64,000 nucleotides of DNA, from contig CM035352.1 of assembly GCA_020137815.1 (NCBI GenBank), positions 6,059,159 through 6,123,158 of the forward strand, written 5' to 3'. Below are positions 21,262-31,238 of the stretch, one piece after another. The DNA is from Hormiphora californensis. Its lineage: Eukaryota > Ctenophora > Tentaculata > Cydippida > Pleurobrachiidae. The position numbers and the translations under genes are program-made. The notes under the pieces are model-generated. The model was given only the letters and a program-made list of their open reading frames with translations, searched no databases and was not told the DNA's origin. Each line of letters opens with the position of its first letter. Positions within the stretch are counted from its first letter, which is position 1.

Positions 21262-22051
21262 ACTGTTTTAGCTGCTTTGCCTTCTGGAGAAGGCTCAGCA
21301 GCATTTCCCTACTCTGTAGCTTCACAATCACTGGTCTCTCCCTTCCTCCCCGTTTCAAACACACCCTTCTAGCTTCTATGGTCGGTTTCTCGCCTAGCTC
21401 AGCAAAAACATTTTCCACTTCACGCTTTAACACAGATTCAGTTTCATCCTCACATTCTGGTAGACCAAACACCATCAGATTTTTTGATCTGTCTGGGCCG
21501 GTATCTACTGGCTTGTGCGTAACCTTTTCCACGGCTTTCTGGATCTTTTTCGATGCAAACGCAGTCTTACAATTCTGTGTGACGACTGCAGAGAAAGTAC
21601 GCAAATCTTTCTGTACTGTCTCGGTAACTCGATGCAGTTGCTCGCCCTGAAGCTCAATAACCTGCTCTTGTAACTTGACAGTTCTTCTCAAAAGATCATC
21701 ACACTCCACTTTCAACTTCTCCTCCTGCTCCTGCAACTCGAGAGATTTTCTCATCAGTTCATCTCGCTCCTCTTTGAGTACCATCTCAGGGGATTTCTCG
21801 GCAAAGATATGACGCTCAAAGTGTTTTAGAACTATAAAGGTTGCGAAGCTCATTTCTTCAATCAGTTGCTGTAGCTCAAATTTCGTGTGTACAGAGCTGA
21901 TTTTAACCGATGACGGTATTTCAGCATCGTTGAAATCTGGACTGCTCCTGCACTTTCTTAAAACATTGCCAGCGACAGAGCTCTCTCCACTTTTGGCCAG
22001 CGTCAGAATCCGTCTTACAGCAAAGTCCAATTCTCGTTGTTCGTCTGCCAT
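21262..22051 (-). pseudogene. Retrotransposon ORF1-like, C-terminus lost
   Basis: ATG at 22051. About 263 residues of an ORF1-type protein: an N-terminal region, a long heptad coiled coil (residues 85-155, KSLELQEQEEKLKVECDD) and an RRM-like region (SKNLMVFGLPECEDETES, then RPVIVKLQSREMLLSLLQKA). Family resemblance to 7324-8283 stops at about 21262 in QKAKQL, where hairpin-rich DNA begins. The expected C-terminal SPDFTPEER-type domain appears instead at 24021-24155 on the opposite strand. Confidence 0.7.
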
Positions 22052-22099
22052 TATCTTACGTTCTGCCCTTTGGGGCCGTTACATCGCCATGTTGCTGAA

Positions 22100-22141
22100 A
22101 CTCAAATTAATTTGTTTAAAGTAGTGTTGAAAAGTTTGAAA
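22100..22141 (+). repeat. Dispersed repeat end, copy 2
   Basis: Nearly identical to 5072-5113. Here it lies just upstream of the ORF1 pseudogene start. Confidence 0.5.
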
Positions 22142-22544
22142 CTGCAAAGTAAAAAAATGTGCAAGAAAAAAAAATGAAAAAAAAAATTTTTTTCATTATA
22201 AAATGGAGCTCTGAAGGTGCAGACTGGAAATAATGGTTGTACTGGTTCTCATGAGGTGATTTATATGTGTGGTTTTTTCGAATTACCGCCCCAAAAAACA
22301 TTTTTTGATATGAATATGCCCATATATGGGCATACATCGGCCCACGTAAAATTTGGGCCAGGGTAGGACTAAAATGTTTTTACCAAATGTTTTAGAATGA
22401 TCGTAGGAACTCATTCTAGGGGTAAACTATGTGAAAATTGGATTAGATTTATGAGTTGGGAAAAATAGCACACCCTAGTGCACACTGCACAGTATACCGT
22501 AATCCCACCAAGGGAACCAGTGCCAGATGAGTAGGAATAAATAC

Positions 22545-22850
22545 CAAACCAAACCAAACCAAACCAAACCAAACCAAACCAAACCAAACCAAACCAAACC
22601 AAACCAAACCAAACCAAACCAAACCAAACCAAACCAAACCAAACCAAACCAAACCAAACCAAACCAAACCAAACCAAACCAAACCAAACCAAACCAAACC
22701 AAACCAAACCAAACCAAACCAAACCAAACCAAACCAAACCAAACCAAACCAAACCAAACCAAACCAAACCAAACCAAACCAAACCAAACCAAACCAAACC
22801 AAACCAAACCAAACCAAACCAAACCAAACCAAACCAAACCAAACCAAACC
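22545..22850. repeat. (AAACC)n pentanucleotide microsatellite
   Basis: About 61 uninterrupted AAACC units. Open frames in all directions across it are artefacts. Confidence 0.98.
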
Positions 22851-22852
22851 AA

Positions 22853-23124
22853 GGAGAGAGCCAAAAGCGTTGGAGACTAGCTGGCACGTGGGTGATCACA
22901 TGAACATATCACGTGGCATTAGATCATCGCATTGCACACCACATACACAAATAATAATAGAGACACATCAGCTGAGAGAGCCATGCCACACGGGTGGGAA
23001 GAGAGATAGCAAGCACGACGGGGCTGTTACCATGATACAAGGTTCAAAACAAACATGCCGATGCAATGTCACACAGCTACCCCTAACACCCCCCCCCCCC
23101 GACAAACACAACTGTGATATTTCC
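22853..23124. repeat. Long inverted repeat, left arm
   Basis: Words such as GACTAGCTGGCACGTG, CACACGGGTGGGAAGAGAGAT, GATGCAATGTCACACAGCTA and CACAACTGTGATATTTCC reappear inverted at 28146-28399, in reverse order. Similarity is imperfect. The arms face each other across gene C. A weaker continuation pairs 23725-23765 with 27780-27830 (GAAATTACCCCTCCGC). Confidence 0.65.
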
Positions 23125-23229
23125 CTGCCCCGCCAGCCCTCCAAATCCGGGTGAACAAGCTAACAATAGTGCAATGTAATTTCACTATTGTTAGCTTGTT
23201 CACCCGGGTTTGGAGGGCTGGCGGGGCAG
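23125..23229. repeat. Near-perfect 105-bp palindrome
   Basis: Arms of about 47 bases start CTGCCCCGCCAGCCCTCCAA and close with its reverse complement, around an 11-base loop (CAATGTAATTT). Only one or two mismatches are visible. Confidence 0.85.
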
Positions 23230-24020
23230 CCCGCGACGCACGATGACTATACGAACACGTTCCGAGAAAGGAGCATTATCAGCTGATTTGTTCACCGTTA
23301 AACAAGAGTTTACACTAAGTGTAACAAGTCTTGTTGATGATCATCATGATGAACCACACATTTGCATTTTTCGGAATATAGACAGCATAGGCATGTTTTA
23401 ATTGCACCGCCGTCTATGTTACACAACTAAGCTAACGAAGGGTGGAGATCCGTTTTCCGGCTCAGAAATTGTAAGGGGAAGCTGAAATACACGAACATCT
23501 ATAATTTCACACGTCTTGTTGATCACCATCATGATGATCTCTCCCCATGTGATTGTCACCTGACCTGTGCGACAGCCTCTCAGAGCTTGTAAATTCATAT
23601 CATGTGGTAAATATCACGTGGTACATATCACGTGACTACTACAGGTCTCCATCACAGCAGAGCGTGCACAATGTGCCAGTATGTGCAGTGTGCACTAGGG
23701 TATCTTGGTGTGACTCCCTCACGAAGTCACCCCTGCAGTTATTATATTGCGGAGGGGTAATTTCATGTGCTCAGTACCACCATATTGCCAACACTTCGGA
23801 TATAAAGTGATTTAAAAAAATGAAAAGTGTAAGATTTCTGTTTGAGATCGGGAAGAGGGGCAGAACTATGGAAGGGATTTGGGCTTGTTTTAGATCCCTT
23901 TATCCCTGGGAGTAGGCTGGGGTGTTCTCACTGTCTATATATATATATATATATATATATCTCTCTCTCTCTCTCTCTCAAAGTTGAGGGATAGTGAGGT
24001 GTTTGGGAGGGTGTGCAAAG
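23230..24020. other. Non-coding spacer with simple repeats
   Basis: Contains a solitary CAGTGTGCACTAGGGT element end at 23688, TCATCATGATGA palindromes near 23338 and 23528, and (TA)n followed by (TC)n at 23935-23980. No gene is supported. Confidence 0.5.
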
Positions 24021-24155
24021 TACATCTCGCCTGATTTTACACCGGAGGAAAGAGAAGCTCGAGGAATTCTAATGAAAGAGATGAAGAAGTATCCCAGAAA
24101 GTCCTTTGTAGTCAGAGGACGCGAGGTCGTGGAGGTCTCACCTGAGAGACAATAG
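24021..24155 (+). pseudogene. ORF1-like C-terminal fragment
   Basis: The frame 24021-24155 reads YISPDFTPEEREARG, a basic segment and VVRGREVVEVSPERQ then stop. This matches the C-terminus of the ORF1 at 7324-8283. A shifted frame just upstream (KLRDSEVFGRV, from about 23984) would supply the preceding residues, so a frameshift is present. It complements the truncated copy at 21262-22051 but has the opposite strand. Confidence 0.65.
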
Positions 24156-24540
24156 CACTGGGGCTATTCGTAAAACTTCATATAAGTTTCTTCTTTTATT
24201 TCCTGTATTTCTTTCTTTAATAAAACATTTTCGCAGTAATTATATCTGGATAATTCACCACCGTCAACGGTGGAGACATGTGGAGGGAGTGACCCTGTGA
24301 TGAATGATCGTCTATGCCTGATAAAAATCCGAACCACGCGAGTTCACTACAGAGGTCACTAATACACAATTCAAAAGATCGTGGTACTGCCCCCCCCCCC
24401 CCCCCGGGCCATATAATGGTATTTCATCCCCAGTTATTTCAATAAAGACTTGGAATCCAGCCGCAAGCTGTATATGTGTCTCACTCATGATCTGCCTTGA
24501 ATAAAGTCTAGCCCTATTATGTTGGACTATTACCCTCGTA
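24156..24540. other. Likely 3' UTR of the ORF1 fragment, plus a C tract
   Basis: Two AATAAA-type words and a run of 15 Cs at about 24391-24405. No gene. Confidence 0.4.
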
Positions 24541-24619
24541 TTCCACCATGCATCCCGGTAAATCAGAGTCCCATTTTATTATATTACATAATACATCATA
24601 ATATAACACACAGTGCAGC

Positions 24620-24803
24620 TGCATGTGTCTCTGGACAACTTGCATCTGCTGCTTCTAACATTTCCTGCAGGATCAATTACACGAAGACTTTCTTACACAC
24701 ATGCCGGGGGACAACTCTGCAAGCTCCCAGTAGCTCCCAGTTCACTAGACGTAGTTTATTATTTCTTTGTACGTATACTTTATACTCGTCTTCTATAATT
24801 ATC
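24620..24803 (+). promoter_or_regulatory. Conserved upstream/5'UTR block of gene C
   Basis: Matches the blocks before A and B: CTGGACAACTTGCATCTGCT, GCAGGATCAATTACACGAAG, ACACACATGCCGGGGG, GTTTATTATTTC. CATCCCGGTAAATCAGAGTC at 24548 is again a remnant of a pogo-like end. Confidence 0.5.
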
Positions 24804-27460
24804 ATGATGTATGTTACCAAGTTGACCTGCTTGGTTTTACTGGGATTCCTGGCAACCACCACCCTCGCCCGACACCCGAAACAACACTGCGCTATCAGAA
24901 TGCATTGCGCCAAGTACAAACCCGGGCAAAGACTGTACAACCATCCCGATTACTGGGGACCAGCTTCTAGAGACCCCGGGGAGATGAACAAGGCTATGAT
25001 GAGATGCTATGAAATCTCCAGAAGGATGCGTAAGTGAACTACCGCGTGGCCCAAATTAAAGGGAGGGTACGTTGGCCTTCTTTTCACCCAGAAGTTTAAT
25101 TTCAATCACTCTGATATTTTGACACAATGTCTGCATGGGTACTCATTCGAGGAATCCGAAGTTTCAGCCCTCTGGATAAAAGTTCATTTTTTTCGACCGA
25201 ATGAACATTGAATGAACACCAATATGGGACCATATTTCGGTACCAAAGTTTCACAAATTTGTTTGGCTATCGATTTTCTTTCGAATGGGACCAGTTTGAG
25301 CTTAATTGGATCACCACAAGAATCACAGTGATCCGTTTTCTAAGCCTAGGGTAAGTCATGTGATCCCAATCAAATTATGACGTGTTAGCAAGAGAGCTTA
25401 CATTTTAACGGATGCTGTATCGGTACACCATCCTCATTAGCAGACGTGATACGTGATACTCGACCGTTACACCTGCTTATTGGCACTTAGTAATGACGCT
25501 ATCGTCTCATTAGGTGTCAGATGACCAAACCTAGGGTTAGATAACTAAACACTGTGTCTCTTGTGGTGGTCCAATTGAGCTCAAATTAGTCGCGTTTGAA
25601 AGGAAATCGATACCCGAAGGCGACTGTGAAATTCCGGTTCCAAAAAGCATTCCTGTTTTCAAGTTCATTCAGGATTCATTCCAGTCGGAAAAATGAATTT
25701 TAAGATAGAGAGCTTAAATTCCGGCTAACATCAAAATTGATCAAGTGTAGTGGCCTTACAGATTTTTAGCGCCTGAATTTACCGATTTCTGGTCAAAACA
25801 GGTCAAAATCGATGTTTGGTAAAAAAATATCATCTTTAAATAACTTATTTCACCTACTAAACTTGATTCAATTTTAATAAAAATGCAGATTGCCATTTGT
25901 TGATACTTGCTCTAATGTATGGCGGTTTTTAAAATAATAAAATCGAATTTAATCAAGAGAAAACCTCAAAAAACCCGAAAAACGAAAAATTGAGTTCATT
26001 AATGAACTTTCAACTTTTATGATTTGAAACTTCGGATTCCTCGAATGAGTACCCATGCAGACATTGTGTCAAAATATCAGAGTGATTGAAATTAAAGTGA
26101 GAGTGGACCGGATCAGAATTGGACAAGTTTGTTGTAGGTAGAAGAGATTAGCTTTCTGAGCATTTTGCGTTTTTGCCGCTCAAAATCGACCCACCCATCA
26201 CTGAGATATTTTTGTTATGTTGGGAGAATTCCTGCTGGATCATTATTTATCAAACAGGATAGAAACAATCCTTGTGTTTTACTAACAAATTCTTTAAATG
26301 TTTAATATGCTGGCTTGCATTGCCCTGCTTCTGTGCATGGAAATTTCAACCTCACTGCTAATATTCAGAATGTGTTAGTAAAACGCCACGATTGTTTCTA
26401 TTCTGTTTTATACATACTGATTAAACAGGAGTTCTCCCAACATAACAAAAATATATCAGTGATGGGTGGGTCGATTTTGAGCGGCAAAAACGCAAAATGC
26501 TCAGAAAGCTAATCTCTACTACCTACAACAAACTTGTCCGATTCTGATTCGGTCCACTCTCACTTTAAACTTCTGGGTGAAAAGAAGGCCAACGTACCCT
26601 CCCTTTAATTTGGGCCACGCGGTATAGTATGAATGAATACAACTTAGAATTGTGAAACCCATAAACTATGACAGTGGTGCTCCATCATATTGGCTGCCCG
26701 TATGAAACGTCACTCAAACCGTTGTCCACCACGTCTAAGACGCTGACATTGAATGTTTTTTTTGCGTGTTATGGACGTCGTGGACAACGCTTTGGGTCGG
26801 TGCTGTGCGGGCGGCCAATATGACAGAGAATGAGCAACACTGTGATAAATTTATGCCGTTATTAACGAAAAATTGGAGAAAAATCGAAAATCCTCTCCTC
26901 TCATATCTCGCTCCCTGGTCACCTCTTTCTCAGATCACGCGGTCCACGCCAGCCTAGGCTGACGTGGCAGCTTCTCCTCTCGGCACGTCGCACAATCCCC
27001 TGTACGTGGCTTCTCGCTATACCTGCTCAACTAAAACATTGACCCAAATTCTTATCTTCTAATATCTCTCCATAACTATTGTAACAAGTAAATAATATTA
27101 AATTTACCTGCCCTAAATTCCGACCTGCCCTAAATTCAGACCCGCCCTAAATTCAGAGCTGCCCTAAATTCAGACCTGCCCTAAATTCTGTCGAAGTTCT
27201 ACCGACCTGCCCCACTTTCATATAATACTTGATACTTCCTCACAAAAGGGTTAGAACAAGATATTCTAACCCAGTTCTTCATTACTTCAGGTTTCCCTAT
27301 ATATATTATGGGAAATGGAGGTAAGGAGTGTATCATTCCAAACAAACCAGGTGATCAAGATAAATTTGCCGAAGTCCCCGCTAATCAGTGTGGAAAACTT
27401 GGTATGGGTAATGACCCCGGGAAACCCCATCGTGTGACCTGGTACCTAGCGGCCTGCTAA
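24804..27460 (+). CDS. Gene C: small secreted six-cysteine protein, two exons with a long intron
   Basis: Exons 24804-25029 and 27291-27460, GT-AG, phase 1, 131 codons plus stop. The signal peptide is the same as gene B. Mature cysteines: HCAIRMHC, MMRCYEI, KECIIP, NQCGKLG and C-terminal AAC. NHPDYWGP and GMGNDPGKPHR are conserved. Exon 2 has a few extra residues (NKPGDQDKF) between the fourth and fifth cysteines. The 2261-bp intron is swollen by the nested elements at 25042-26623 and the MITE at 26668-26846; without them it would resemble that of gene B. The 3' flank (GCGTGATATACATCGAGGAG) also matches gene B. Confidence 0.8.
25042..26623. mobile_element. TA-flanked inverted-repeat element in intron of gene C
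   Basis: TA at 25040-25041 and 26624-26625. The ends CCGCGTGGCCCAAATTAAAG and inverse continue for more than 100 bp, with GAGTACCCATGCAGACATTG near the inner limit of the right arm. No ORF longer than about 65 codons, so it is non-autonomous. A second element is nested at 26096-26564 inside the right arm. Confidence 0.8.
26096..26564. mobile_element. TTAA-flanked foldback element nested in the TA element
   Basis: TTAA at 26092-26095 and 26565-26568. The ends AGTGAGAGTGGACCGGATCA and the inverted GGTCCACTCTCACT are followed by long arms including GTTTGTTGTAGG and CGACCCACCCATCACTGA. The host word GATTGAAATTAAACTTCT is split by it, and the intact inverted partner is at 25092-25110. The interior has ATAGAAACAATCCTTGTGTT. 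Confidence 0.75.
26668..26846. mobile_element. Foldback MITE in intron of gene C
   Basis: Same element as in gene B (CAGTGGTGCTCC start, GTTGTCCACCACGTCTAAGA arm), with an extra AT-rich stretch in the loop. The position relative to TTAGAATTGTGAAACCCATA is the same as in B. Confidence 0.75.
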
Positions 27461-27878
27461 TGCGTGATATACATCGAGGAGTCAACATATATCTCAATTG
27501 ACTAATTATAATTATAATGACGTCCCTGTTGTTTATTTAAATCAACTAGTTTTTGATGTGTATACTCTATGTGGTGTGTGGTGTCAGGCCCAGGTGTGTG
27601 GGGTTCTGTTTGAGATAGGGACGTGGTCAAATGTGGGTGGGTGATTAAGGCCTCCACAGGTATGAACGTGTTCATCATATTTTAATAATCGAAATACAAG
27701 CTATCTATAGCTTCTCTCCTACGTTCCAAAATCCAAAGTCCCAGTGAGTGAAAAGAATAATAAATTTGGTAATGAAATTACCCCTCCGCGTGAGCGCCCC
27801 GGTTTACAATATAAATGGGTGACTTCGTAACCAAAGAATAAATGAAGATAGCAAATTAACTCGGATTTATGAATTATG
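27461..27878. other. 3' flank of gene C
   Basis: Gene-B-like 3' sequence to about 27500, then unique DNA. The weak inverted match GAAATTACCCCTCCGC (about 27774) pairs with 23750. Confidence 0.4.
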
Positions 27879-28138
27879 TTAGGGGAAACTCTAATTGAAT
27901 GGACGCGCAGTAATGGCGTCCCATCAACCGTAAAAATCTAACTGGATGGAAGGAATGATGGACAGAACGCGCGACAATGTCCGTGTGTTTGTCATCGCGC
28001 GCTACGTAAAGGCCTTTTTTACGAGCAGAATGTGGCAAATCATGGCGCGCCCAGAGTGATGGCTCCCATTATCAGTTAGATTTTTACAGTTGATGGGCTG
28101 CCATTACTGCGCGTCCATTCAGTTAGAGTTTCCCCTAA
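27879..28138. mobile_element. MITE with TTAGGGGAAA ends
   Basis: Ends TTAGGGGAAACTCTAATTGA and the inverted TTAGAGTTTCCCCTAA. Arms continue through GGACGCGCAGTAATGGC and its inverse. The interior is GCGCGC-rich. Shares its terminal TTAGGGGAAA with the MITE at 62723-62963. Confidence 0.8.
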
Positions 28139-28145
28139 AGGTGTG

Positions 28146-28399
28146 TTCGCATACGAAGGAAATATCACAGTTGTGTTTGTTGGGGGGGGGGGGGGGGGTA
28201 GCTGTGTGACACTGCATCGGCCACTATGTTTGTCTTGAGCCTTGCACCAAACAGTCTTGCTTACTATCTCTCTCCCTACCCGTGTGGCATGTCTCTCGAC
28301 TAGTGCTGCAGGTGGCGAGCAGTGATCTAATGCCACGTGGTATGTCCATGTGATCACTTCGCAACCACGTGCCAGCTAGTCTCCAATGCTATTGGCTCC
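28146..28399. repeat. Long inverted repeat, right arm
   Basis: Inverse partner of 22853-23124, including a G tract at 28181-28198 where the partner has a C tract. Confidence 0.65.
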
Positions 28400-28402
<3 letters not shown>

Positions 28403-28496
<94 letters not shown>

Positions 28497-28512
28497 TCTC
28501 TTTCTCTCTCCA

Positions 28513-28611
<99 letters not shown>

Positions 28612-28710
28612 TTCCCCCTCTCTCTATCTCTTTTTTTCTCTCTCTTTTTCTCTCCCTTTTTATCTCTCCTTCTCTCTCTATCTATCCCTCTCTCTATCTC
28701 TCTTTCTCTC
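28403..28710. repeat. (TC)n microsatellite
   Basis: About 300 bases of CT dinucleotide with scattered TTT and CCA interruptions. All open frames through it are artefacts. Confidence 0.97.
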
Positions 28711-29844
28711 TCATACATGGCCAGTGGAGGAGGCGTCCTCCCGTTATAAAAAGAGAGCTATTGTATTTCCTAGCTCACTTGTTACTCGTGGGCCTTCCCT
28801 TCGTGTATCATGCATCTGCTTACTTCTCTTTCGTACGAAGGCTTCAAATGTTCGCATCCCTCCATCAGCCGGTAATGTTATGTTTTATAATTTAACCGTT
28901 CAATCGTTCATACAGAGCCTGTAATTCCTGGTTAATCAGCAAGTTATACAACTGTCAGACAACTCACTGGAGATACACTTTTCAGGACCGGTTGGTGGAG
29001 GGGGGATACTGTAAACTAAACTCTGTGCCGCTAGATGATTTGAACCCTGGCACAAAAACCTTCAACTAGAAGATGATCCCCGAGCACCACTGTATCAGAC
29101 ACGTGGATGTTCAGCAACTCTACACTCTCCCACCCATGGTGATGACACCCTGTACAAGCAGGCACGCCATCCGCGCATTGTGACGCGGCTAGTGTTTCAG
29201 GATCGTTACCATGGGACCCCCACACGGAGTCAACTCAGCAAGATGCCTCCTCGTCGGCGACTCCGGAAACCCCGCAACAGTGTCCATACCAGCTGAAATT
29301 GATGGAATTGAGTCCAAAAACACTCACAGGACAATTATTGCTGTTTGGGGGCTAAATCTTGCACTTAAAAAGTAAATATATTTTATCTTTGTATTGAAAT
29401 GAGACACTTGAAATAACTTTCAAACTTTAAAAAAAGGGTTTTCGTCAAATTAATAAAACATTTACGCAGTTTGATCTGGATAATTGAAACAATCACGGTG
29501 CTGATCACATAGCATTTCACCCACGGTCCTTTCGAAGGCTTGGAATCCTCCTGCTTGATCGAATGGTGTAACTTGAGTTGTTGGGTAAACTTAAGCACAA
29601 TTTCTACACGAACTTCCTACACACTTAACATTATGGGTTATCAATAAATTATCCAAGATATCATGGTTTATTGACAACTAAACCACATATAATACATTAT
29701 ATCTCTAGAATGCTCACTTCATAGGTAAGAGATTGGCGGAGAGTTTTCAACTTTCAACACACGTTACACAATCAAACATAGAAACACATTGTGGTGTATG
29801 GTGGTGGCAGGTGGTGTCCTACTAGCTACCATGAGAGGTGTAGC
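28711..29844. other. Spacer with no supported gene
   Basis: I see no intact domain, RNA gene or clear element between the (TC)n tract and the 3' end of the two-TM gene. Frames of 60-70 codons here lack family features. Confidence 0.45.
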
Positions 29845-30311
29845 TCAATCTACCTTCTTGTCCCGTATCTCTACCTGATACTGCTCAACTGCCTTCTCGA
29901 TAACCCCCGACACAAACTCCTGGACCTCATCCGGACACTCCCTCTTATTACCCATTGCGAGATACGCTGATATCGTATCACTATCCACATACTTCTCAAT
30001 CTTTGATCTGATGAAGGCCTTCGTTGGCTCTTTCAGCTTCTCCCAAAAGTCGAGAATAATGAACATTATTAACAGGTAGATGAGGTAGGAGATGGTGAGG
30101 GTCGCAAACCGACCGAGGAACTCCCATAACCCACCATCTTCAGGATTAGCCACTGTAGGATCTGGGTCCATGTGGTATCTAAACAATGGTGGGAGTTTTA
30201 GCAAAGAAAATAAAATGTAAATGGCGAATGATATTAATGTCAGTAATTGTGCTCCGTCACTGTATGGCGGCGCCATACCCCATTTGATTGACAGTGCACT
30301 CACAGTGGTCA
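29845..30311 (-). CDS. Hypothetical two-TM membrane protein
   Basis: From the ATG at 30311 (MTTVSALSIKWGMAPPYSDG) the frame gives about 154 residues. The open frame extends upstream to an ATG at 30453, but that part lies in a palindromic element. Two hydrophobic segments are likely membrane helices (LLTLISFAIYILFSLL and LTISYLIYLLIMFIILDFW), separated by a short acidic loop (DPDPTVANPEDGG). The C-terminal 65 residues are charged and helical (EKLKEPTKAFIRSKIEKY). I recognise no family. A 31-base copy of the region around IKWGMAPPY occurs at 41767-41797. Confidence 0.5.
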
Positions 30312-30527
30312 TCCGACATAATTGCCATACCTCGACGTGAAATTCGACCTGAATCTCGACCTGGAATGAGGCGTGCATTCGTAGTGAGCGAGACACAAAG
30401 ACTAACGAGAGAGAAGAGTTGAAGCGCGACACCATTTGCTTACTGCGGCACATCTCTCTGATGCGCGCCTCATTCCAGGTCGAGATTCAGGTCGAATTTC
30501 ACGTCGGGATATGTCGGATGACCACTG
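30303..30527. mobile_element. Palindromic element over the 5' end of the two-TM gene
   Basis: Ends CAGTGGTCATCCGACATA and inverse, then TCGACGTGAAATTCGACCTG with inverse partner at about 30476-30505. The unpaired centre includes CTAACGAGAGAGAAGAGT, which also occurs at 60116. It supplies the promoter or first codons of the gene at 29845-30311. Confidence 0.75.
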
Positions 30528-30647
30528 TCAGATGGGTCGCGGCGCCAGACAGCTCCGACTACTCAGTACTCATATTCAGATTTACACCTCCCTTTTAAAA
30601 AACCGGAAAGTTTTATTCAATTACACATTCGTAGAATAATTTTGGTA

Positions 30648-30838
30648 ATAACTGTACTGTGCTTGTAGTGTAGTAGCTTGTAGTGGGAAAGCGGTAATTA
30701 AAAACCGTTTTGGTCTGAACTACTTGCAAGTGTGGCCAATCAACGTGCTGAAAGTGAATCAATGCCATTTAAGCACTCGGGCGTCTGCGTCTTCTTACCG
30801 TATTCCAAATACGGTATCTCCACTACAAGCGGCACTGT
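30648..30838. mobile_element. MITE of the GCTTGTAGTG family
   Basis: Left end CTGTGCTTGTAGTG, right end CACTACAAGCGGCACTG. Inner words CTTCTTACCGTATT and ACGGTATCTCC also occur in the copy in gene A intron. A third partial copy lies near 39105-39240. Confidence 0.65.
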
Positions 30839-30905
30839 AACAACATTAAAATACTAATTTCACGAAATTCTGACTACCTGAACGAAAGGTTTGAAATATG
30901 CAAGG

Positions 30906-31230
30906 GGGGGGGGGGGGTGACACGTAACACTTTGTAACACTTTGTAACATGTAACGTGCACAAAATATTTTCTGCACATGTTACAAAGTGTTACAAGTGT
31001 TACAAAGTGTTACAAAATGTTGCAAAGTGTTGCAAAGTGTTACAAAAAGTGCCCATTTTGTAACATTTTGTAACACTTTGTAACATTTTGTAACACTTTG
31101 TAACATTTTGTAACACTTTGTAACACTTTGTAACACTTTGTAACACTTTGTAACATGTAACGTGCACAAAAAGTTTTCTGCACATGTTACAAAGTGTTAC
31201 AAAGTGTTACGTGTCACCCCCCCCCCCCCT
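30906..31230. mobile_element. Palindromic minisatellite element with 8-9 bp target duplication
   Basis: The direct repeat ATGCAAGG lies at 30898-30905 and 31231-31238 (9 bp if a preceding T is counted). The ends are a G run then TGACACGTAACAC, inverted on the right. The interior consists of TGTAACACTTTG units in both orientations, converging on TGCCCATTTTG, with two CATGTAACGTGCAC blocks. There is no ORF. An 8-bp TSD suggests hAT-type mobilisation (inference). Confidence 0.75.
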
Positions 31231-31238
31231 ATGCAAGG

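Larger units (their letters stand above)
19843..22497. mobile_element. Region bounded by inverted CAGTGCACACTAGGGTGTGC-type ends
   Basis: Left end at 19843: GTGCAGTGCACACTAGGG then TGTGCTA. Right end at 22471-22497 is its inverse (TAGCACACCCTAGTGCACAC). A third, solitary end lies at 23688-23710. The interval contains minisatellites, hairpins and a retroelement ORF1. No matching 8-bp duplication was found, so it may be a composite element or two independent ends in opposite orientation. Confidence 0.45.

Noticed and set aside
22411-22899. Long open frames on both strands
   Set aside because: They are produced by the (AAACC)n pentanucleotide repeat, which is open in every frame.
28337-28924. 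Ser/Leu-rich and Arg/Glu-rich proteins
   Set aside because: Translations of the (TC)n tract; no conserved sequence outside the repeat.
30906-31230. CRISPR-like array of TGTAACACTTTG
   Set aside because: Units are contiguous with no unique spacers, occur in both orientations, and lie in a eukaryotic transposon-like unit.
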